This document shows, piece after piece, positions 20,156-32,018 of a DNA stretch of 64,000 nt. The stretch is from an uncultured Sutterella sp. (GTDB lineage: Bacteria; Pseudomonadota; Gammaproteobacteria; Burkholderiales; Burkholderiaceae_F): the NCBI GenBank assembly GCA_934255515.1, contig CAKQON010000001.1, positions 1 to 64,000 on the forward strand, in the 5' to 3' direction. Each line of letters starts with the position of its first letter. Position 1 is the first letter of the stretch. The notes under the pieces were generated by a model. The model was not told the DNA's origin. It was given only the letters and a program-made list of their open reading frames with translations, and did no database searches. The translations under genes were made by a program, and so were the position numbers.

Positions 20156-20285
20156 AATATTCTCCAACGATGAGCGCGGAAGCATCATTTTGTTCCGCGC
20201 TCGCAGAATGCATTGTCTCTTATCCGCGTCGACTTTGCTTGAGGTAATCTGCGCAGTCTTTCTGCACGACGACTCCCGTACCGCC

Positions 20286-21303
20286 ATGCCGGATCTTCTT
20301 TCCAAGTTTCTTGAACCGCTTTCACCGCGCTCCTATGTCGCCACCGGGATGCGAGCGTCTTCAGGTCTTGCGCTCCGCTACGACGCCTTTCACGGACTCA
20401 AGCTCATCTGCGTCGATCACGGCGTCTGCTTCGTCAGCCCGTCGGCAGATGCCGATGAACGGATCGAACGCCGCGAGGGCGACGCCATCGCGCTCGCTCA
20501 GCCCCGGAACTACATCATTGCGACAAGCGCTGACGCCCCTCCCCGGGAGTCCCGGAATGTGAAATTCAGACTCTCCGACGGCCTCGCGCTCTATGGAGAC
20601 TCAGGCTGCGCCTCAGTTCGCCTTTTAGCCGGCAAGATGGTGCCCGACAAAGCGGTGGCGCAGTTCTTTGTCTCCGCGCTTCCCCCGGTTCTCGTCATCC
20701 GCCGGAACGAAAGCGGCGATTCGATTCGAAGGACGAAGGATGATGCGAATCATCCATTTCGAACGCCTCGGTCGCGAACCCGGAGCCGAATACGCGACGA
20801 GTCGTACGATCGACCTCGTCATGCTGGCAGTCATCCGGTTTGTGCTGCAGTCTCCTGATGCCGGCAGAGCCGGCCTCTTCCTTGCAATGAAGGACCGAAG
20901 GCTCGTCCCGGCGCTCTGGCTCATTCACAACGAACCGGCCCGCGACTGGACCGTCGACATGCTCGCCGAAGCCGCCCGCATGTCGCGTCCGCGATTCTCG
21001 GCCCATTTTAAGAGCATTATCGGCATGCCGCCTATGGACTACCTCGTGCGCTGGCGCATCCGGCTTGCCGTTCAGCGCCTGCGCGACACGGATGATCCGG
21101 TGAAGGTCATCGCGGCTTCGCTCGGCTTCAAATCCTCCGTCGCTTTTGCAAGAACTTTCCGGCGGCAGGAAGGCATCACGCCGAGGAAAAGCCGCGCAGA
21201 GTCCCGGGAATTGCTGCTGGCAACGCTCGAGAGCACGCTCCGCGAAGCTGACGGCGAGGCTCCCTTCACCGAAATAAAAGCGATGACGACCGCCGATGCC
21301 TGA
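20286..21303 (+). pseudogene. AraC-family regulator with cupin-type sensor domain, frameshifted by a 7-base tandem duplication
   Basis: The first part (20286 to about 20740) encodes a cupin-type AraC sensor domain: MPDLLSKFLEP at the start and FFVSALPPVLVIRRNESG at the end. The C-terminal HTH part (ARDWTVDMLAEAARMSRPRFSAHF, then VAFARTFRRQEGITPRKSR) continues in the next frame. At the junction CGAAGGA is repeated in tandem (20727-20733 and 20734-20740). Deleting one copy restores a continuous 336-codon frame through SIRRMMRIIHFERLG, and the junction then reads like the family. As the sequence stands the product would end in an unrelated tail at 20858. The duplication is reversible in principle, so a phase-variable gene is possible. 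Confidence 0.85.
20727..20740 (+). repeat. 7-base tandem duplication CGAAGGA x2 causing a frameshift
   Basis: Two abutting copies of CGAAGGA. Removal of one makes the surrounding AraC-type reading frame continuous, which identifies this as the inactivating event. Confidence 0.9.
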
Positions 21304-21618
21304 AGTTCCGGAGAACCTTAGGTCAGAGGATGATTATTTTTGGTTATTTTTCAATAAACTATAAAAATTTATACACAACCTGCAGGTATAGATCTCCTCA
21401 AAATGACACGTTCTGCAGGTTTGGGACGCTCCAAATCCGCACGATCGTCAGGCATCGTTCAGGTAGCCGTTCCTCACGACTGCCTGTAAACAAACTACCC
21501 GGGCTCGTCGCGCGCCCGGCCGATAATTGAGATTTTTGATCTATTCCTCGAGTTTTTCGACAACTACCGTGGCTCCCTACCTTCATAGACTTCCGGAATC
21601 GTTTCCCCGGAGTCCTGA
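21304..21618. other. Intergenic region between the AraC gene and the MFS gene
   Basis: No gene is supported. An AT-rich core (about 21330-21375) contrasts with the high-GC surroundings and could hold a promoter for the transporter; TATAAA and TATACA boxes occur but without convincing -35 partners. CTGCAGGT occurs twice, near 21379 and 21413, once inside the palindrome CCTGCAGG. Such a repeat could be an AraC operator; this is inference. Confidence 0.35.
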
Positions 21619-22895
21619 ATGTCTCTCCAGACATCTTCTCTTCTTCCCCGTCAGAGCCTGACCTTTACCGCCGCGTCCCTTACGGTGCTTATTGCCTTCG
21701 GCGCCTCGGCGCTCCCGGTGCCTCTCATGAGCACCAGGACGCGTGAATTCGGGCTCTCCACTGCAGCCATCGGCATGACGGTGCTCCTCTACGTGATCGG
21801 GAACGCCTGTTCGCTCCTCTTCTTTGCGAGGCTCTCAGAAGTGATCGGCCGCAGGGGTGCGGTTTTCGTTTCCCTTCTTTTCGGACTCGCCGCCTGCGCC
21901 TTCTTCCTTCTCGCGAATACGCCCGCCTTTCTGATGGCCGGGCGCCTGCTTCAGGGCCTTGCCTGCGGCATCACGACGACGGCCGCCATGAGCTGGTGCG
22001 TCGACAGCGCGCCGCCCCGTCGCAGCTGGCTCGCTACGGCCGTGAGCTCATCAGGTCCGCTCGCGGGCTTCGTGATCGCCACCATCGGCGCCGGCGTCGC
22101 CATTGAAACGCAGCTTGCAGGCACCAGGGGGCTCTTCTTCTGCGTGCTCGTCCTTGAACTCCTGGTCTCGGCGCTGATATTCCTCGCGAGCGAAACCGTC
22201 ACGACGAAAAGCGCGAAAAAAGGCATTCTGAAGCCCTCCGTCATGCCGCCTCCGGGCTACGGCAGAAGGCTGGCGCTCGCCGCAGCCGGCTTTGTCGGCA
22301 CCTCTGCGCTCACGTGCTTCTTCCAAGGATTATCGGCAAGAGTTGCCAAAAGGCTCTGGGGGACCGACGCCCCGATTGCGCTGTTCTCCGGCCTCGTCTA
22401 CATTTCGCTCGTTCTCCCCAATGCGCTCGGTGCCTTTGCCGCCGCCAAATTCCCGCCGCTTAAGGTCTTTGCGCCGGTGGGACTTCTCTACGTCGTCTCC
22501 GGGTGCGGGACTTTTTTGTCGGTCGCCGGGCGGCTCCCGGAACTCTTCATCGCCTTTGCGCTCGTCTGCGGCGCCACCCAGGGGCGCTCACAGCGGCCTC
22601 CTTCAAGATGCTGCTCGAAGGCTCGCGCATCATGGAGCGCGACCGGCTTCTCGCCGCGCTCTACCTCATCAGCTACATGGGCACCTGCATTCCGAACGTC
22701 GTCATCATGATTTTCGGCAAGAGCGCAGGGCTCAACGCCATTGCCTACGGCTTCGTGCTCTGGTTTGCGCTCACGCTCGCGGCACTTCTTTATTTCCTGA
22801 GAGAAGTAAAGGCCGAACGCGCCATGAAGGAGGTTCTTGCCAACGAGGAACGCCGGGAAGAGGCGAAGGAAGCATCCGGCACCGGGAAGTCGTAA
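21619..22895 (+). pseudogene. MFS transporter, frameshifted at a G-run
   Basis: A 12-helix major-facilitator protein. The first frame (21619-22710) covers about ten membrane segments and includes a motif A-like loop (ARLSEVIGRRGAVF). After CGATQG the frame is lost, and the rest (ALTAASFKMLLEGSRIMERDRL, then two more membrane segments) continues in the preceding frame to 22895. Adding one G to the four-G run at 22581-22584 restores a 425-residue protein. Either the strain has lost the base, the run is slippery or phase-variable, or it is a sequencing error. The gene follows the broken AraC regulator and was probably its target. The substrate is unknown. Confidence 0.8.
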
Positions 22896-22921
22896 TCCGG
22901 CATCCTCCCGGATCTTCCGCT

Positions 22922-24061
22922 TCAGGCCCAGAAGACGGCGCCGCAGGCGCCGCGTCCAAGGTCAATCCGAAGTTCTGCGCTTCCCTCGCGCCAGGCCTGG
23001 ATGATGCTCCCCGGAAGCGGGGCCGCCGCCCTGAGGCCGGAAGAAAGCATCTGGTCCCCGACCGTTACGCGAACAAGCGCGCGCTCGAGCCCCGGCAAAG
23101 GCGCGGAGAGAAGCGCGCACCGGATGCCGTCAAGGAGCGTTTCTCCTGAGAGCTTCTCTCCCTGAACCGCGGAGAGACTTCGAAGAATTCCCGGAATAAA
23201 CCGCGCCAGCACGCCTGTCGCGGCTTCTGCTTCCTGCGGCGTTTCCGCGCCGAAAAGCCCGAAGGGAGTCCGCCCGCCCGCCGCGAGGGCGCGCTTCCGC
23301 ACGAGCTGCGCGAGGGCTGTGGAGAGCCCCGCAATCACCGATTCCGTTCTTGGGTCTTCTTCCGAAGCGACCTCTGCGATCGGCGAAGCGCCCGTGGCAA
23401 GAAGAATCAGCATGTCGCCCGGATGGATTCCGGACGATGCGCGCCAGGCTGCCGGCCCCGCGAGCCAGAGACGATCACGGACGCCTTCCATCACCTCGCG
23501 CCCGATGCCCGCGCTCGAGGCGGCCATCCAAACTTCTCCCCCGGCGCGCTCCGCATGGAAGACCGCCGCTCCCATTTCGAGCGCTCCTTCGGCGATTCGA
23601 AAGGGGAGACCGAGCGCTTCAGCGCCCCTGCCCCGGGGCTCGTCGAGAAAGGGCTGCGCGCAGGCCGCCTGAAGCGCCTCAATCATGCTTCCGACGGGAT
23701 AGTGCTCAAGGACCGGCCCGGCGGCTGCGGCAATGAGATTTTCCTTCTCCACGCTCAGAGTCCCGGATGCCGCATCTTCGAGCGCCAAAGCCGTCTGGTC
23801 CGAAAGCGGCCCGAACCCGGCAATACCGACAGTCGTCGAAATAAAGAGCCTTGCTGGAAATGCGCGGCGCTTCTCCGCTGCCGCCCATTGAATGCGTGCT
23901 GCCGATCCGTCCTCGCGCGGGGCGCCGGCGGGAAGCGACCGGCCCGCGGTGCGCGCAGTCCACACGGTTTCGCGCCGAAGATCCGCCGCGAAGACGGTTC
24001 CGGAGGGATCGCTCTGAAACCGGATTCCCGGCACATGAAAGCTGCTCCCAATGCGGATCAT
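22922..24061 (-). CDS. Diverged ArgJ-family protein, probably catalytically inactive
   Basis: A 379-residue protein with scattered but ordered similarity to ArgJ (glutamate N-acetyltransferase / ornithine acetyltransferase). FISTTVGIAGFGPL matches the PFSTGVIxEPLP region, GDMLILLATGAS matches the DSFILIATGQA stretch, and IDLGRGACGAVFWA matches the end of ArgJ. Where ArgJ has the autocleavage motif MATM, whose Thr is the nucleophile, this protein reads MAAS, with Ala181 in place of Thr. The usual C-terminal TxDYVxINADYRS tail is missing. The secA-argJ order is familiar in Burkholderiales, so this is probably an old argJ that lost catalysis. The frame is intact, suggesting a retained function, but none is known. 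Confidence 0.6.
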   Translation of the reverse strand: MIRIGSSFHVPGIRFQSDPSGTVFAADLRRETVWTARTAGRSLPAGAPREDGSAARIQWAAAEKRRAFPARLFISTTVGIAGFGPLSDQTALALEDAASGTLSVEKENLIAAAAGPVLEHYPVGSMIEALQAACAQPFLDEPRGRGAEALGLPFRIAEGALEMGAAVFHAERAGGEVWMAASSAGIGREVMEGVRDRLWLAGPAAWRASSGIHPGDMLILLATGASPIAEVASEEDPRTESVIAGLSTALAQLVRKRALAAGGRTPFGLFGAETPQEAEAATGVLARFIPGILRSLSAVQGEKLSGETLLDGIRCALLSAPLPGLERALVRVTVGDQMLSSGLRAAAPLPGSIIQAWREGSAELRIDLGRGACGAVFWA

Positions 24062-24088
24062 GAAGAAATTCCCCTGTGGAAAATGAAA

Positions 24089-24128
24089 TCGCCCGGCGGG
24101 TCCTCTTTGCGGGAATCCGGCCGGGCGA
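24089..24128 (-). terminator. Hairpin between secA and the ArgJ-like gene
   Basis: Stem TCGCCCGGC (24089-24097) with GCCGGGCGA (24120-24128). On the minus strand it is followed by the moderately T-rich TTTCATTTTCC. A weak terminator or attenuator reducing read-through from secA. Confidence 0.45.
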
Positions 24129-24177
24129 ACGAATGCGCCTCGTTCAGGCGCAGAACGGCTTCTTGAAAAGCTTCAGA

Positions 24178-26934
<2,757 letters not shown>

Positions 26935-27263
26935 TGTTCTTAGCTCGGAATTCTCTGGTCCGCACCAAAAGGAAGCCGTCCGGGGAGAACCCTCAGGACG
27001 CCGAAGGGGACCGGTAACGGGTTGCGCTGCCGCGAAGCGGTTCAGGGAAGAATGGAAGACTTTGGGTAGACTCTTCACCTCAATGAAGCGGGCTTTGATG
27101 GACTTTCATCGTCTCCTCTGCCCGCAACTTTCCTGCCGCCGGGCAAGAGCTTCCCACAGCGTAACCATAGGATTATCGCAGATTGCGGAGGATCAATACC
27201 TTAACGCATCCGGGATTTGACAAGGAAAGTTTTCTTTCAGGCATCTTTTTCTGAGGTTCCACC
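26935..27263. other. Divergent intergenic region between secA and the DciA-like gene
   Basis: About 330 bases without a supported gene. It must hold the promoter of secA (minus) and of the gene at 27264 (plus). Weak elements only: GATAAT on the minus strand (27172-27177) without a good -35, and a perfect TTGACA on the plus strand (27217-27222) whose -10 would be poor at any normal spacing. No SecM-like upstream reading frame is recognised. Confidence 0.4.
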
Positions 27264-29618
27264 GTGCCCAAATTGCGCCGAATGCCCGCCGACTTTCAGC
27301 TGAAGCGCCGGGGCTTCCGTTCCCCGCAGCGCTCGCTCGAACAGAGCTCACGCACGGCCGGCCTGGCTGAATCCTATGCGCTCTCCCTGCGGGCCGGGAA
27401 AGCCGTGGCGCCCGTCATCAAAGCCATGGGACTTGCGCTTGACTACGAGACCGGCCGGGGCGTGCGCATTGAGAACAATAAAGCGGTCTTCATCACCGAC
27501 AGCGCCGCGCAGCTCTCACGATTGAGAAACCTCTCCAAACGCCTCCTTGAAAAGCTCATCGCCGACGGGGTGCCCGTCCTCGGAGTCGAATTCAGGCTCC
27601 GCGGCAGACGCGCACCAGAAGAGAAAGCTGAAGCGATCTCCCCCGTGAGAACGACCTCGATCATTGCCGCTGCGGAACTTCTCTCCGCAGCCGAAAAGCT
27701 CATCAACCCGGAGCTGCGCGAGCAGATCCGGGCGCTCGCGCATACGCTGGAACCAAGCCCCGAAGAGCTTCCGCTTGCCGTTCTCACTGCCATTACAGCC
27801 CAGCACGAGCGGCTCGAGAAGCTCGGAAGCGAAATCAAAGGACTCCGGGAAAAGCTCCCTCAGGCTCCCGACCCGCTTCTCGTTCCTGAAGATGCCGCCG
27901 CGGCCGCAAGCGAGGAACTCGCGGGCGTCCGGGGAAGGATGCTGAAGCGCATCGCGCGCCGCACGGCCTTTGAAAAAGCCGCCAGCGAGGCGGATGCCGA
28001 AAGAAAGGCCCTTCTTCCCATGCTCAATGCGTTCGAGTCCCGCGCGATGGCCGGGAAAGAAGGGGAGACCGTCGACTTCCCTGCGCTCAGAGACGAAGTC
28101 ATTGCGTTCGCCCGCAGGCTCTCCGCCGCCCTGCGGAGCGTAAAGGACGCGAGGGAGCGCCTCACCGCTCAGGTCGAGGAGGAAAAGCAGAAGAAGGAGA
28201 GCGCGCACGAGCCCTCGAAAGAATCCGACGAGGAGCGCGCGCGCGCGCTTCGCGCTGGCTTTTCAGCTCCGCCCCCCAATATGGCGCTTCGCGAAAAGCT
28301 CCGCGGAACTCTTGCGAAGCTCCTCGCCGAAATCCGCGTGACGCGGAAGGAACTCCAGAAGGCCCGCGATCAGCTCCCACCTGCAGGCAACATTCTTGCG
28401 GGCGACGAAACGCTTGCCGCCGACATCGAGCGCCTTGCGGAAGCCCGGAAAAAAGGCGAGAAGGCGCCTGAGGAAGCGCTCTCGCCTCAGAGTTCGCGTC
28501 TTCTTCTCATCTGGAATTCCCGGTCGGAAATTGAAGAAAAACTCTCCGAAGCCTTCGCGAAGCTCGAGGCGCTCGAAAAAACGCTCGAGAGCGACCGGCC
28601 GAAGCTACGCGTACCGAGGAGCTTCTCTGCATCGGCCCTCGCTTCGGACTTCGCGGAACTCCGCAAAATTGATCTTCGCCGCCCGGAGAATGAAGGCGCG
28701 CTCAATGCGCTCTCCTCCGAATCGGAATATCTGAAGGAAGCGGCCGAGATGCTCCGCTCGAGCCTTCCCAAAGGGGAGCTTCCCGGCGAAAATCCCGCCG
28801 AGGTGCGGCTCGATGCCCTCGCGGGAATCCTCCGCGAACATCTGCGGGCGATCCTCTCCGCGCTCGGACTCTCTCCCAACGAAAGCATCATTCCCACCGA
28901 AGCGGAGGCTGCGACCTCTCCTGAAACGAGCGCCCTGAGGGAGCGCCAGCTCGCAAGGCTTAATCTCTGGCGCGAGCGGCGTGCCCTCGTTCAGAAGGCG
29001 GAGGACGCGCTTAAAAATTTCTCTTCCGTCCTCTCGTCGCCTAAGGATTCCGGTGAACAAACGTCCCGGAACGTCCTCTTCGCCGCGCTCGAAAAATCGC
29101 TCGCGAACGCCTTTGAGCTGGCGGAAGCCGCACGCCGTGAAGCGGCGCCGAAGATCCCTGCGCTCACGATCGAATCGGCGGATGCCGAACGCTCCCGGCG
29201 CGAGGAAGCCGAAAGGGCCCGGAAGGAGCGCGAAGCAGAGGAAAAAAGTAAAAAGACCGTGAAGGCGCCGAAGCCTCCCGAAGCAGCTCCCGGGAGCCTT
29301 GAGGAAAAGCTTCAGATCCTTCGGGACATTCTCCCGGTCTGGAAGGATCGCCTCCCCCGAGCGCCCGATCCGAATCTGATTCCGTCTGAAGCCGATGCCG
29401 CACGCCGGGAGGACCTGCGGGAAATCCGCAGCCGCATGCTGCTCAGGCGCGCAAACCACGAAGCCTTCACACAGGAATTCGACGAACTCTCCGGTCTTCT
29501 CGCACAGGTCGAGGGCATGGCGGCCAATCCGCTCGCCGACGGTGCAGAAACGGAGCGCCTCGCGCAAAAGCTTGATGATTGGGCGAACGACTTCTCCGCC
29601 CGCCTTGCAAAGCTCTGA
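27264..29618 (+). CDS. DciA-like (DUF721) domain protein with a long repeat-bearing helical C-terminus
   Basis: 784 residues from a GTG start preceded by GAGG. Residues about 40-113 look like the DUF721/DciA fold, especially NKAVFITDSAAQLSRLRNLS and GVPVLGVEFRLRG. DciA proteins load the replicative helicase and are usually 100-180 residues. The remaining 650 residues are helical, rich in Ala, Glu, Arg and Lys, and contain a repeated module. It is clearest at 184-260 (LPQAPDPLLVPED, then GVRGRMLKRIARR) and 681-750 (LPRAPDPNLIPSE, then IRSRMLLRRANHE), with a more diverged copy at 516-595 and a possible one at 345-440. In Burkholderiales a DUF721 gene commonly lies between lpxC and secA, which fits. 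No signal peptide or membrane segment is visible. Function of the extension unknown. Confidence 0.65.
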   Translation: MPKLRRMPADFQLKRRGFRSPQRSLEQSSRTAGLAESYALSLRAGKAVAPVIKAMGLALDYETGRGVRIENNKAVFITDSAAQLSRLRNLSKRLLEKLIADGVPVLGVEFRLRGRRAPEEKAEAISPVRTTSIIAAAELLSAAEKLINPELREQIRALAHTLEPSPEELPLAVLTAITAQHERLEKLGSEIKGLREKLPQAPDPLLVPEDAAAAASEELAGVRGRMLKRIARRTAFEKAASEADAERKALLPMLNAFESRAMAGKEGETVDFPALRDEVIAFARRLSAALRSVKDARERLTAQVEEEKQKKESAHEPSKESDEERARALRAGFSAPPPNMALREKLRGTLAKLLAEIRVTRKELQKARDQLPPAGNILAGDETLAADIERLAEARKKGEKAPEEALSPQSSRLLLIWNSRSEIEEKLSEAFAKLEALEKTLESDRPKLRVPRSFSASALASDFAELRKIDLRRPENEGALNALSSESEYLKEAAEMLRSSLPKGELPGENPAEVRLDALAGILREHLRAILSALGLSPNESIIPTEAEAATSPETSALRERQLARLNLWRERRALVQKAEDALKNFSSVLSSPKDSGEQTSRNVLFAALEKSLANAFELAEAARREAAPKIPALTIESADAERSRREEAERARKEREAEEKSKKTVKAPKPPEAAPGSLEEKLQILRDILPVWKDRLPRAPDPNLIPSEADAARREDLREIRSRMLLRRANHEAFTQEFDELSGLLAQVEGMAANPLADGAETERLAQKLDDWANDFSARLAKL

Positions 29619-29646
29619 AATCCGCGTGTTCAGCGACCGGAAAAGG

Positions 29647-29680
29647 AAAAGCCCGCGCTCACCGAAGCGTACGGGCTTTT
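29647..29680. terminator. Bidirectional terminator between the DciA-like gene and lpxC
   Basis: Stem AAAAGCCCG (29647-29655) with CGGGCTTTT (29672-29680), extended inward by CGCT/AGCG after a small bulge. A/T ends give a T-run on both strands. It separates convergent transcription and closes the long dcw-lpxC transcript. Confidence 0.85.
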
Positions 29681-29703
29681 CTCAACTCGGGAAGCGGAAT
29701 GCC

Positions 29704-30666
29704 TCAGAGCGGCGTATTGCCGGAGCGGTCCGACTTTACGGAATCCTCTTCGGGAGACACGGCCGCGGGCTGCGGCCAGAAGTCGACCGGACAGTCCTTC
29801 GCATGCTCGAAAGTCACTTCTTCCCAGGCATCCGGGGTCGCCAGGAGCTTTCTCAGGAGCTGATTGTTGAGTCCGTGCCCCGACTTTTCGGCAATGTAGT
29901 GCGCGAGGAGCGGGGCTCCAAGCACATAAAGATCCCCCATCGCGTCGAGGATCTTGTGCTTCACGAACTCCGCCTGTTCGCGCAGTCCGCCGGGATTAAG
30001 CACCCGAAATTCGTCCATCACGATGGCGTTGTCGAGCGACCCGCCCTGAGCGAGGCCGATGCGCCGCAGCATTTCCACGTCCTGCACGAAGCCGAAGGTG
30101 CGGCAGTGCGCCACCGCCTGCTCGTAGTTGACGCGCGAAAAGTCGATGTCGGCGTACTGATCGGTTGCATCAATCGCCGGATGCCCGAACGCGATCCGGA
30201 AGGAAAGCCGGAAGCCTTCATGAGGTTCGAGCCTCGCGAGCTTGTCGCCCTCGCGCACCTCAATCGGCTTCAGAATCCGCACGAACTTTCTCGCGGCCTT
30301 CTGCTCGACGATCCCGGCGCTGTGAAGGAGGTACACAAAGCTTGCACCCGAACCGTCCATCACGGGAATCTCGGGAGCATTCACCTCAACAATGCAGTTG
30401 TCGACCCCGAGTCCGCTGAAGGCGCTCATCAGATGTTCGATGGTCGCCACCGCGGCGCGCCCCACATTGACGGTCGTCGCCATGCGGGTATCGTTCACAT
30501 TGAGGGGTTCGGCGGGAATGTCGACGGGGGGCTCCAAATCCACGCGGCGAAAGACGATGCCGGTATCGGCCGGAGCGGGCCTCAGAACGAGGCGGATCTT
30601 TCTGCCGCTGTGAAGCCCGATGCCGACAGCGGCAACCGATTCGCCGAGCGTGCGCTGAGAAAACAT
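29704..30666 (-). CDS. lpxC: UDP-3-O-acyl-N-acetylglucosamine deacetylase
   Basis: Zinc enzyme for the first committed step of lipid A synthesis. The 320-residue product shows the zinc ligands His78 (TIEHLMSAF), His237 and Asp241 ([11 protein letters not shown]) and the catalytic His264 (SGHGLNNQ), at nearly the E. coli numbering. It is the last gene of the dcw cluster, six bases after ftsZ, a standard order. In many proteobacteria LpxC level is set by FtsH proteolysis of its tail; the tail here ([19 protein letters not shown]) is longer than in E. coli and different. Confidence 0.97.
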   Translation of the reverse strand: MFSQRTLGESVAAVGIGLHSGRKIRLVLRPAPADTGIVFRRVDLEPPVDIPAEPLNVNDTRMATTVNVGRAAVATIEHLMSAFSGLGVDNCIVEVNAPEIPVMDGSGASFVYLLHSAGIVEQKAARKFVRILKPIEVREGDKLARLEPHEGFRLSFRIAFGHPAIDATDQYADIDFSRVNYEQAVAHCRTFGFVQDVEMLRRIGLAQGGSLDNAIVMDEFRVLNPGGLREQAEFVKHKILDAMGDLYVLGAPLLAHYIAEKSGHGLNNQLLRKLLATPDAWEEVTFEHAKDCPVDFWPQPAAVSPEEDSVKSDRSGNTPL

Positions 30667-30672
30667 TTGGTC

Positions 30673-31890
30673 TTAGCTCCCGCTGGAGCGCAGATAGGTC
30701 GGAATTGCATAGCCGCCGCCCGAAGGAACGGTCACGGGTTCGGGAACCTTCCGCTCGCCCTGAGAGGCGTCAGCCCCGGCAGCGGGCTTCTTCTCAGAGG
30801 GAATGGAAGCCGCGCCGAGAGTGGGCGCCGTGTAGGCCGCGCCGTCAATCTGCGGAATGGCGCCGGCAGGAAGGCCCTGCCCCACATCGGGCGCTTCCGC
30901 GGCGCTCGACGTATCGGGCGCTTCGCCCGGTTCGAACGGACGGTCGAGCCCGGTTGCCACCACGGTCACGCGCACCTCGTCGCCCATTTCTTCTGAAATG
31001 GCGGAACCGAAAATGACGTTCGCCTGCTTGGCAACGAAGGTATTGAGCACGCCCATCGCCTCGCGGATTTCCGCGAGCGTGAGGCTGTCGTTGCCCGTGA
31101 AGTAGACGAGCATGCCGCGGGCGCCCTGAAGGTTCGCGCCTTCGAGGAGCGGGCAGGCAATGGCCTTTTCGGCGGCAACGCGCGCGCGGTCGGGACCGGA
31201 GGCCGTGGCAAGGCCGATGATGGCGCTGCCGCGCTCGCTCATGACGGTCTTCAAATCTTCGAAGTCGACATTGATCGTGCCCGGCGTGTGGATGATCTCG
31301 GCAATGCCGACGCAGGCCTTGTAGAGCACTTCGTTCGAAGTCTCAAAGCACTCCTTCATCGTTGCGTTGGGCGGGCATTCCTCCTCGAGCTTCTCGTTGA
31401 GGATGACAATCATCGAGTCGACCTTGGCCTTCAGGTTTTCAATCCCCTGCTCGGCCGTGCGCATGCGGCGGGCGCCTTCAAAGCTGAAGGGCTTCGTCAC
31501 GACGGCAACGGTGAGAATTCCCATTTCCTTCGCGATCTCGGCGATCACGGGCGCAGCGCCCGTGCCCGTGCCGCCGCCCATGCCGGCGGTGATGAAGAGG
31601 AGGTTGGCCCCGCGGATCGCCTCGGCCACCTGCTCGCGCTTTTCCTGCGCGGCGGCGGCGCCGATTTCAGGACGGGCGCCCGCGCCGAGCCCGGTGCTGC
31701 CGAGCTGAATATTGACGTGCGCCTTCGAGCGCTGCAGGGCCTGATGATCCGTGTTGGCCGCAATGAACTCAATGCTCTTGGCGCCGTGCGTAATCATGTG
31801 CTCGACGGCATTTCCGCCGCCGCCGCCCACGCCGATCACCTTGATGACGGTTTTCAGGGGATCAAATTCAGGGAGAACTTCGAAAGCCAT
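30673..31890 (-). CDS. ftsZ: Cell division tubulin homologue FtsZ
   Basis: Forms the cytokinetic Z-ring. The 405-residue product has IKVIGVGGGGGNAVEHM near the N-terminus, the tubulin signature GGGTGTG, and the synergy-loop region NVDFEDLKTVM. A disordered Ala/Pro-rich linker follows (about 318-390), ending in the conserved C-terminal peptide with IPTYLR, the binding site for FtsA and ZapD. The ATG at 31890 is preceded by AGAGG; the open frame upstream has no similarity. The 128-base gap to ftsA is the longest in the cluster and may hold a local promoter. Confidence 0.97.
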   Translation of the reverse strand: MAFEVLPEFDPLKTVIKVIGVGGGGGNAVEHMITHGAKSIEFIAANTDHQALQRSKAHVNIQLGSTGLGAGARPEIGAAAAQEKREQVAEAIRGANLLFITAGMGGGTGTGAAPVIAEIAKEMGILTVAVVTKPFSFEGARRMRTAEQGIENLKAKVDSMIVILNEKLEEECPPNATMKECFETSNEVLYKACVGIAEIIHTPGTINVDFEDLKTVMSERGSAIIGLATASGPDRARVAAEKAIACPLLEGANLQGARGMLVYFTGNDSLTLAEIREAMGVLNTFVAKQANVIFGSAISEEMGDEVRVTVVATGLDRPFEPGEAPDTSSAAEAPDVGQGLPAGAIPQIDGAAYTAPTLGAASIPSEKKPAAGADASQGERKVPEPVTVPSGGGYAIPTYLRSSGS

Positions 31891-31917
31891 TTCAACCTCT
31901 GATGGAAAAGTCTGCAA

Positions 31918-31957
31918 ATTATCTACGAATTCTGAGGATGGCGGGAAGCCTCCCGCC
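31918..31957 (-). promoter_or_regulatory. Possible ftsZ-proximal promoter and hairpin
   Basis: In the ftsA-ftsZ gap, on the minus strand, a GGCGGGA/TCCCGCC hairpin (31940-31957) is followed by the -10-like GATAAT (31918-31923), about 30 bases before the ftsZ start. The -35 match is weak. ftsZ often has its own promoters in proteobacteria, but this one is only a candidate. Confidence 0.3.
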
Positions 31958-32018
31958 GCTGCCGAAAAAAACTGTGTGTCCGTTGGAAAAGAATCTTTTT
32001 TGAGGGGGATGCCTTTCC

